DNA of 28,836 nucleotides, from assembly GCA_947628685.1 (NCBI GenBank), contig CANRAT010000007.1, positions 1-28,836 on the forward strand, written 5' to 3'. Origin of the DNA: an uncultured Bacilli bacterium (GTDB taxonomy: Bacteria > Bacillota_I > Bacilli_A > RF39 > UBA660). Position numbers and translations under genes: made by a program. Below, piece by piece: positions 24,645 to 28,836 of the stretch. The notes beneath the pieces are model-generated. The model saw only the letters and a program-made list of their open reading frames with translations. It was not told where the DNA came from and did not search any database. Numbering within the stretch: the first letter of the stretch is position 1; the number at the start of each line of letters is the position of its first letter.

Positions 24645-25286
24645 ATGAAACAAAAAATATTATTTAGTTTAATATATGTTGTATTAGTTATATGTTTATT
24701 TGGCTGTGGTAATGGGAAAACAGAAGAAAAAAATTCATCTGTTTCATATGATGATAATTTAATAATTAGTAATTTAACTATAAATAATGTGAAATTATCT
24801 GAATTGAATTCGGTAAAAGACATATTAACAAAAGTTAATGGAAGCAAAAAAAGTGGTATAACTGTTTGTTTAAAAGATGTGGATGGATGTCCTACTTATA
24901 CAATTGATGAGTTTGATAAAATGGAAAAAGATAAAAATATATCTTCAATTGGAATAAGGATAGAGTTAGGAGACACTCAATCAAATATAATTCAGTATTG
25001 GTTATATTATAATAATTATAAAAATGATTTAGACAATGCACCATATTTTATGATGGAAATTATGTCTAATAATGGACTAGTACAATTAGATAATAAGGAT
25101 ATAAAGGAATATACAAAAAATGAATTAAATAATAAGTATACAATAACTAAAACAGATTTTGGAGATAGACAATATATTTATGAATTTGTAAATAATAAAA
25201 ATGATAAAGTATCATTAAGTGGATATTTTGGTAGTAGGAATATGGAAATATTTAATTATGGAGAAAGAGATAGGAGTGTAAAATAA
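24645..25286 (+). CDS. Putative lipoprotein
   Basis: A 213-residue protein. Its N-terminus MKQKILFSLIYVVLVICLFG followed by CGNGKTEE is a lipoprotein signal with lipobox LFGC and cleavage before Cys21. The mature part is Asn/Lys-rich, contains the pair CLKDVDGCPTYTIDEF with two nearby cysteines, and ends in a beta-strand-rich section. I do not recognise the family. It starts 18 bases after the metallopeptidase-like gene, and the next gene starts one base after it, so they form one operon. Confidence 0.75.
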   Translation: MKQKILFSLIYVVLVICLFGCGNGKTEEKNSSVSYDDNLIISNLTINNVKLSELNSVKDILTKVNGSKKSGITVCLKDVDGCPTYTIDEFDKMEKDKNISSIGIRIELGDTQSNIIQYWLYYNNYKNDLDNAPYFMMEIMSNNGLVQLDNKDIKEYTKNELNNKYTITKTDFGDRQYIYEFVNNKNDKVSLSGYFGSRNMEIFNYGERDRSVK

Positions 25287-25287
25287 A

Positions 25288-26166
25288 GTGAATCAAGAAA
25301 ATAATTTTCAAAACAATAATGATGTGCAAAATAATCAATCGCTAAACAATAATAATCAAACACAAAATGTAGGGAATAATTTTCAACAGAGTGATATGAC
25401 ACAAAATTATTGGCAAACATTAAATCAAACGAATGGTCAAACCAATGAACTATCTTTAAACAGTTCAAGTAATAGTAATAATCAAAATTTTAACCCAAAG
25501 AAAAATAATAAAATGATTTTAATTGTTGTTGGAGTTGTCATTTTATTAATAGTTGCAGTAGCAATATATTTTATGTTTTTAAAAAAAGAGCAAAGTAATA
25601 GCAATAATAATCAAAATTCTAATTCAAACATAAACGTTAATGATGAATTAGATGATAATAATAAAAATGAAACCAACATTAAAATAGTTTCTGCTCCTGG
25701 ACAAAAAATATATGTTGATTGTCCAACATCACTTCGTACGAAAAATCGACCTAGAACTTTAATAATGTACAACAGTAGGAGTTCATTAATTGGATTAACT
25801 TTTTTAAAAGCAAATGAATTTGAGGGAAATATTGAAAATGTTGTCTCATCTATTAATGATAGTTTCTTTAAAGATATATCAGGATATTCTGATGGTGAAT
25901 TAGATGGATCTAAGATTAAAGTTATTAATCAGGAATATATAAAAGTTGGAAATTATAATTGTATAAAATTTGTAGGTACTGCGAAAAATAAAGATTTTGA
26001 TGGAAATGAGTGGGACAGTTATGTATATGGATATTCATTTATTATAAATGATATTCCTGTTGCAGTTATAGGTATAGTTTCAGATAAATCACAAGAAACT
26101 AATATGATTAATGAAATAAAACAAAATGTTGACGCTATAGCGAGTACCATAAGGACTGAAAAATAG
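25288..26166 (+). CDS. N/Q-rich single-pass membrane protein, paralog 1
   Basis: A 292-residue protein beginning at GTG 25288, one base after the previous stop, with AGGAG about 11 bases upstream. Residues 1-70 are dominated by Asn and Gln and should be disordered. Residues 76-98 are one membrane helix after KKNNK. A low-complexity Asn/Ser/Asp linker follows, then an extracellular domain (about 135-292) with one or two Cys, ending in IINDIPVAVIGIVSDKSQET. The last third resembles the PsbP/Mog1-type fold in style, but this is a weak guess. The membrane segment and C-terminus are almost identical in DNA to paralog 2, while the middle of the ectodomain is very different. Confidence 0.8.
   Translation: MNQENNFQNNNDVQNNQSLNNNNQTQNVGNNFQQSDMTQNYWQTLNQTNGQTNELSLNSSSNSNNQNFNPKKNNKMILIVVGVVILLIVAVAIYFMFLKKEQSNSNNNQNSNSNINVNDELDDNNKNETNIKIVSAPGQKIYVDCPTSLRTKNRPRTLIMYNSRSSLIGLTFLKANEFEGNIENVVSSINDSFFKDISGYSDGELDGSKIKVINQEYIKVGNYNCIKFVGTAKNKDFDGNEWDSYVYGYSFIINDIPVAVIGIVSDKSQETNMINEIKQNVDAIASTIRTEK
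25476..25645 (+). repeat. Duplicated block A, first copy (second copy 26324-26493)
   Basis: A 170 bp block covering the membrane segment and linker is repeated 848 bp downstream, with two base differences by my alignment. Confidence 0.85.
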
Positions 26167-26234
26167 GGAGGTAAAATATGAATCAAAATTTAAATAACCA
26201 AAATAATAATGATTTTAATATGCAAGGTAATAAT
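26015..26234 (+). repeat. Duplicated block B, first copy (second copy 26866-27085)
   Basis: A 220 bp block is repeated 851 bp downstream, with two base differences by my alignment. It spans the end of one paralog, the intergenic gap and the first codons of the next gene. Confidence 0.85.
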
Positions 26235-27017
26235 GAAATATCAAATAATCAAAATGCAAATAACATTGTTCAACCGTTAAATAATAATGTTTATCAAAAT
26301 CAAAATTTTCAACAAGTTCCAAATAATAATCAAAATTTTAACCCAAAGAAAAATAATAAAATGATTTTAATTGTTGTTGGAGTTGTCATTTTATTAATAG
26401 TTGCAGTAGCAATATATTTTATGTTTTTTAAAAAAGAGCAAAGTAATAGAAATAATAATCAAAATTCTAATTCAAACATAAACGTTAATGATGGAAAAGA
26501 TGATGATGCTAATGATAAAAATCTTGAAAACACTAAAGTAGTAAGTGTTCCAGGACATAATATATATGTAAATTGTAGTATGGATTTAAGAACAAAAGAA
26601 CAAGGAAGAACTGTGCTGATGTATAGTAGTAAAGATAAACTTGTAGGATTAACTTTTAATAAATCAGAAGAATATAAAGGAAATTTAGATGGTGTAGTTG
26701 AATTTTTAAGTGAAAAATTCTTGCAAAATATAAGTAATTATCAAGATGGTAACTACGAAAGTTCTAGGATATTAATAGAATCTTCTAGTAAAACTAAAAT
26801 TAATGGATTTGATAGTTTAAAATTTGAAGGCAAGGCATTAAATAAGAGTAATGATGGAGAATGGAACAGTTATGTATATGGATATTCATTTATTATAAAT
26901 GATATTCCTGTTGCAGTTATAGGTATAGTTTCAGATAAATCACAAGAAACTAATATGATTAATGAAATAAAACAAAATGTTGACGCTATAGCGAGTACCA
27001 TAAGGACTGAAAAATAG
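26178..27017 (+). CDS. N/Q-rich single-pass membrane protein, paralog 2
   Basis: A 279-residue protein with a GGGAGG site before ATG 26178. Layout is the same as paralog 1: an Asn/Gln-rich N-terminus (1-55), membrane helix 61-84 and ectodomain. The N-terminal segment MNQNLNNQNNNDFNMQGNN is shared with paralog 3. The helix and the last 50 residues are shared with paralog 1 at the DNA level. The central ectodomain (about 115-225) has only scattered identity with paralog 1 (for example VGLTF against IGLTF), so this is the variable part. With no signal peptide, the N/Q-rich tail is expected inside the cell. Confidence 0.8.
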   Translation: MNQNLNNQNNNDFNMQGNNEISNNQNANNIVQPLNNNVYQNQNFQQVPNNNQNFNPKKNNKMILIVVGVVILLIVAVAIYFMFFKKEQSNRNNNQNSNSNINVNDGKDDDANDKNLENTKVVSVPGHNIYVNCSMDLRTKEQGRTVLMYSSKDKLVGLTFNKSEEYKGNLDGVVEFLSEKFLQNISNYQDGNYESSRILIESSSKTKINGFDSLKFEGKALNKSNDGEWNSYVYGYSFIINDIPVAVIGIVSDKSQETNMINEIKQNVDAIASTIRTEK

Positions 27018-27028
27018 GAAGGTAAAAT

Positions 27029-28288
27029 ATGAATCAAGATTTAAATAACCAAAATAATAATGATTTTAATATGCAAGGTAATAATCGTATATTAGACAAT
27101 CAATCATTAAATAATACGCAAAATTCTAACAATACCATAAATCAAAATACACAACAAAATTTTAATGTTAATCAATTTCAACAACAATCAATGCAAAACG
27201 TTCAACAATCAATTAATAGTTCTAATACAAATATGTCAATGTTAAATACACAAAATGGAATAAGTCAAGGCAACGCACAATCATCAAATCAAATTAGTAA
27301 CACATCATATCAAGACTATCAGCAACCATCTCAACAATATAATGGTAATAATATTAAGAAAAATAAAAAGTTATTAATTATTTTAGGTGTTATAGTATTA
27401 TTAATTGTTGCTGTAATTGTTGTAATAATAGTTGTAAAGAATTCAAAAAATGATGGCAATACAAATGTTGATCCGACTATATCATCCTCAACTTTTGAAA
27501 AATCTGGTGATTATTATGTGTTAAAAGCAGATAATGATAAGATTTTATTGGATAATATTAAGAATTATGGAGATATATATACAAAAGAATTTTGTAATGG
27601 CACTATAAAAATAACTACAACTGACAATCAAGTAGCAATAATAAATGACAAAGGTAAATTTATAGTTGAACCAGGTAAATATAAAAATATATCCCAAACA
27701 GGTTGCTATTATACTGTTACAAACTACGATGAGCAAATTAAATCAAAAATTTTAAAATATGATGGTAATATTTTCTTTCAAGACTCAAATGATGTTTATT
27801 TGCGTAAAAGTTCAATAGAGTGTGCTGTAAATTATTGCTTTTCAAAAAAAGTGGCATTATTTACAACAGAAAATAAATATCAGTTACTTGATTCAAAGGG
27901 AAATGTTATAAAGGAATATCAAAAGATTGGAAATGAAAAAGAGCCAGAGGTTGATTCAAAATATCAAGATGAAAAAGAAGATAGATACATAACATCATAC
28001 TATAATGGGAAAACTGATGTTATTGATACAAATAATTATAAAATTATTGTTTCTTTAAATGGAAAATATTATGTAAAAGATATAAATAAAAATAATAAAA
28101 ATCAATTTATATTATATAAAAATGACAATAATAATAGGCATACAATAGTTTTTAATAATGGTAAACAGTCATTTGAGGAAACTACTTGTTTAAATGTAGC
28201 ATTTGAAAATGATAATGTAAGATGTTTAATAGAATTAGGTGGAACATTTAAGTATTACGATATTAATGGGAAGGAAATTTCAAAATAA
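27029..28288 (+). CDS. N/Q-rich single-pass membrane protein, paralog 3 with WG-repeat-like ectodomain
   Basis: A 419-residue protein with GAAGG before ATG 27029. The N-terminal tail is longer (residues 1-110) and very rich in Asn, Gln and Ser, with tracts such as QQSMQNVQQSINSS. A membrane helix lies at 115-136, of independent sequence to paralogs 1 and 2. The ectodomain (about 150-419) contains repeats such as VAIINDKGKFIVEPGKYKNI, LLDSKGNVIKEYQKIG and YYDINGKEISK, which match the WG/beta-propeller style (strand, DxxGK, strand). Four or five cysteines are present. It shares with paralog 2 only its first 19 codons and the preceding intergenic DNA. It is the last gene before the right end of the element. 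Confidence 0.8.
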   Translation: MNQDLNNQNNNDFNMQGNNRILDNQSLNNTQNSNNTINQNTQQNFNVNQFQQQSMQNVQQSINSSNTNMSMLNTQNGISQGNAQSSNQISNTSYQDYQQPSQQYNGNNIKKNKKLLIILGVIVLLIVAVIVVIIVVKNSKNDGNTNVDPTISSSTFEKSGDYYVLKADNDKILLDNIKNYGDIYTKEFCNGTIKITTTDNQVAIINDKGKFIVEPGKYKNISQTGCYYTVTNYDEQIKSKILKYDGNIFFQDSNDVYLRKSSIECAVNYCFSKKVALFTTENKYQLLDSKGNVIKEYQKIGNEKEPEVDSKYQDEKEDRYITSYYNGKTDVIDTNNYKIIVSLNGKYYVKDINKNNKNQFILYKNDNNNRHTIVFNNGKQSFEETTCLNVAFENDNVRCLIELGGTFKYYDINGKEISK

Positions 28289-28361
28289 AACTAATATAAG
28301 AAATTAATATTATTATATTTTATTTCAGTTTATAGATTATAAAATATCAAAAAAAATAATC

Positions 28362-28381
28362 CTAGTATCCAATAATACTAG
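28362..28381 (+). repeat. Short inverted repeat after the last cargo gene
   Basis: CTAGTAT/ATACTAG with a 6-base loop and no following T run, so at most a weak terminator or a processing site. Apart from this and the right-end sites, 28289-28512 holds nothing I can name. Confidence 0.5.
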
Positions 28382-28400
28382 AGATTAATTAGGTAATTTT

Positions 28401-28424
28401 TAACCACCCATCTAACCACCCATA
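28401..28424 (+). repeat. Right-end arm-type repeats (ACCACCCA twice)
   Basis: Tandem 12-mers TAACCACCCATC and TAACCACCCATA match the motif and spacing at 15854-15873 inside the left end. Confidence 0.6.
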
Positions 28425-28512
28425 GTTAAATTTTCTTTGATATTAGTTTAAATTTTATTGTCTCGTTTTAAACTTTATTTTGTTGAAAATCATAGATTTT
28501 TTAAATATTTAA

Positions 28513-28529
28513 ATTTAGGAGTGCGTGAT
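28513..28529 (+). repeat. 17 bp repeat ATTTAGGAGTGCGTGAT, inverted copy at 17046-17062
   Basis: An exact match to the minus strand of the palindrome upstream of int, located 10 bases from the putative attR core. Confidence 0.75.
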
Positions 28530-28538
28530 TTCAGTTTG

Positions 28539-28547
28539 CCCCCTGAA
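28539..28547 (+). other. Putative attR core (CCCCCTGAA)
   Basis: The second copy of the 9 bp repeat at 15778-15786, again directly followed by a terminator hairpin. Confidence 0.5.
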
Positions 28548-28574
28548 GTCCAGCAGAAATGCTGGACATTTTTG
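28548..28574 (+). terminator. Terminator, probably the original 3' end of the host small RNA
   Basis: Stem GTCCAGC/GCTGGAC with loop AGAAAT, then ATTTTTG. It directly follows the attR core. Confidence 0.7.
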
Positions 28575-28625
28575 TTTGCCCGTATTTATAAGGGTTTACA
28601 AGAGAGCCAAATTTTAAAAATCAAT

Positions 28626-28647
28626 TTTAGGTAGCATTTAGGTAGCA
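28626..28647 (+). repeat. Tandem 11-mer TTTAGGTAGCA
   Basis: Two exact adjacent copies (28626-28636, 28637-28647), outside the element. They lie at a distance from the right core similar to that of the arm repeats from the left core. Confidence 0.7.
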
Positions 28648-28694
28648 AAAAAAATTTGATTTTAAATCCTTAATTTATCAGTTTCTAACACAGG

Positions 28695-28722
28695 TTACAA
28701 TAATACGGATAAATGATATAAT
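28695..28722 (+). promoter_or_regulatory. Promoter reading out of the window
   Basis: TTACAA (28695-28700), 16 bp spacer, TATAAT (28717-28722). No start codon with a well-spaced ribosome site follows before the window ends. Confidence 0.5.
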
Positions 28723-28767
28723 ATTTATTAAAACAAATAGTAATTTGTAAGAATAAAAATATGTGAT

Positions 28768-28824
28768 TAATTAGAAAAAATGTCCTATTTTTGAAGGAGT
28801 AATAATTAGAAAAAATGTCCTATT
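28768..28824 (+). repeat. Two copies of a 22 bp repeat at the window edge
   Basis: The identical unit, TAATTAGAAAAAATGTCC then TATT, lies at 28768-28789 and 28803-28824, 13 bp apart. The second is followed by a small hairpin CCTATTA/TAATAGG. Confidence 0.8.
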
Positions 28825-28836
28825 AAAATAATAGGA

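Larger units (their letters stand above)
15787..28547. mobile_element. Integrative mobilizable element, about 12.8 kb
   Basis: The segment holds a tyrosine integrase next to its left end, a MOBV relaxase, a RepA-like ATPase, a DUF3173-like small protein, an XRE regulator and cargo genes, between two copies of CCCCCTGAA. Paired 12 bp-spaced ACCACCCA-type repeats lie inside both ends (15854-15873 and 28401-28424), as expected for integrase arm sites. There are no coupling-protein or type IV secretion genes, so it should depend on a helper for transfer. The boundaries are inferred from repeats and gene content. Confidence 0.7.

Noticed and set aside
28768..28824. Start of a CRISPR array
   Set aside because: Only two repeats of 22 bp with a 13 bp gap. 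Spacers of that size are too short, and no cas genes are in view.

Overview
The window comes from a very AT-rich, low-GC Gram-positive bacterium. The genes for a PolC-type polymerase next to a DnaE, HU, a cell-wall amidase, L28 and RecG, plus the very low GC, point to an uncultured Bacilli/Erysipelotrichia/RF39-like lineage. That placement is inference from gene content and composition. The standard code fits: Trp is TGG, and TGA occurs as a stop at 21451. Most promoters I can see use -35 TTGACT with a 16-18 bp spacer.

Region 1, 1-15677, is chromosomal backbone. In order it holds: the tail of an Rpn/PD-(D/E)XK transposase-like gene; a prepilin-like protein with a small partner; a long coiled-coil protein; polC; an HU gene whose terminator abuts the promoter of a membrane-anchored N-acetylmuramoyl-L-alanine amidase; rpmB on the minus strand; dnaE with a degenerate PHP motif; a small integral membrane transport-family protein; and recG. 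Two or three probable small RNAs lie between these genes (about 9563-9628 +, 12915-13011 -, 15717-15811 +). Each has hairpins, an unpaired C-rich stretch and an intrinsic terminator.

Region 2, about 15787-28547, is a 12.8 kb integrative mobilizable element. It appears to have integrated into the 3' end of the small RNA gene downstream of recG. The 9 bp sequence CCCCCTGAA lies immediately before a terminator hairpin at both ends, so the element seems to replace the RNA's own terminator with one it carries. Minus-strand backbone: a DUF3173-like small protein, a RepA-like ATPase, a Mob/Pre (MOBV) relaxase preceded by a dense cluster of palindromes (likely oriT), and a tyrosine integrase. A control region at 20080-20500 holds divergent promoters, repeated GCAC operator-like sites, a long leader and a perfect DnaA box. 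Plus-strand genes: an XRE repressor, a four-helix membrane protein, a MazF/PemK-like protein with a long N-terminal extension, and a small RNA. The cargo is a membrane-anchored HExxH metallopeptidase-like protein, a lipoprotein, and three tandem Asn/Gln-rich single-pass membrane proteins whose DNA is a mosaic of recently duplicated blocks.

Region 3, 28548-28836, has no recognisable gene. It starts with the putative original terminator of the small RNA. It then resembles the left end of the element (T-rich tract, AAGGGTTT, paired short repeats), which suggests a second related element or its remnant. It ends with a promoter and two copies of a 22 bp repeat cut off by the window edge.
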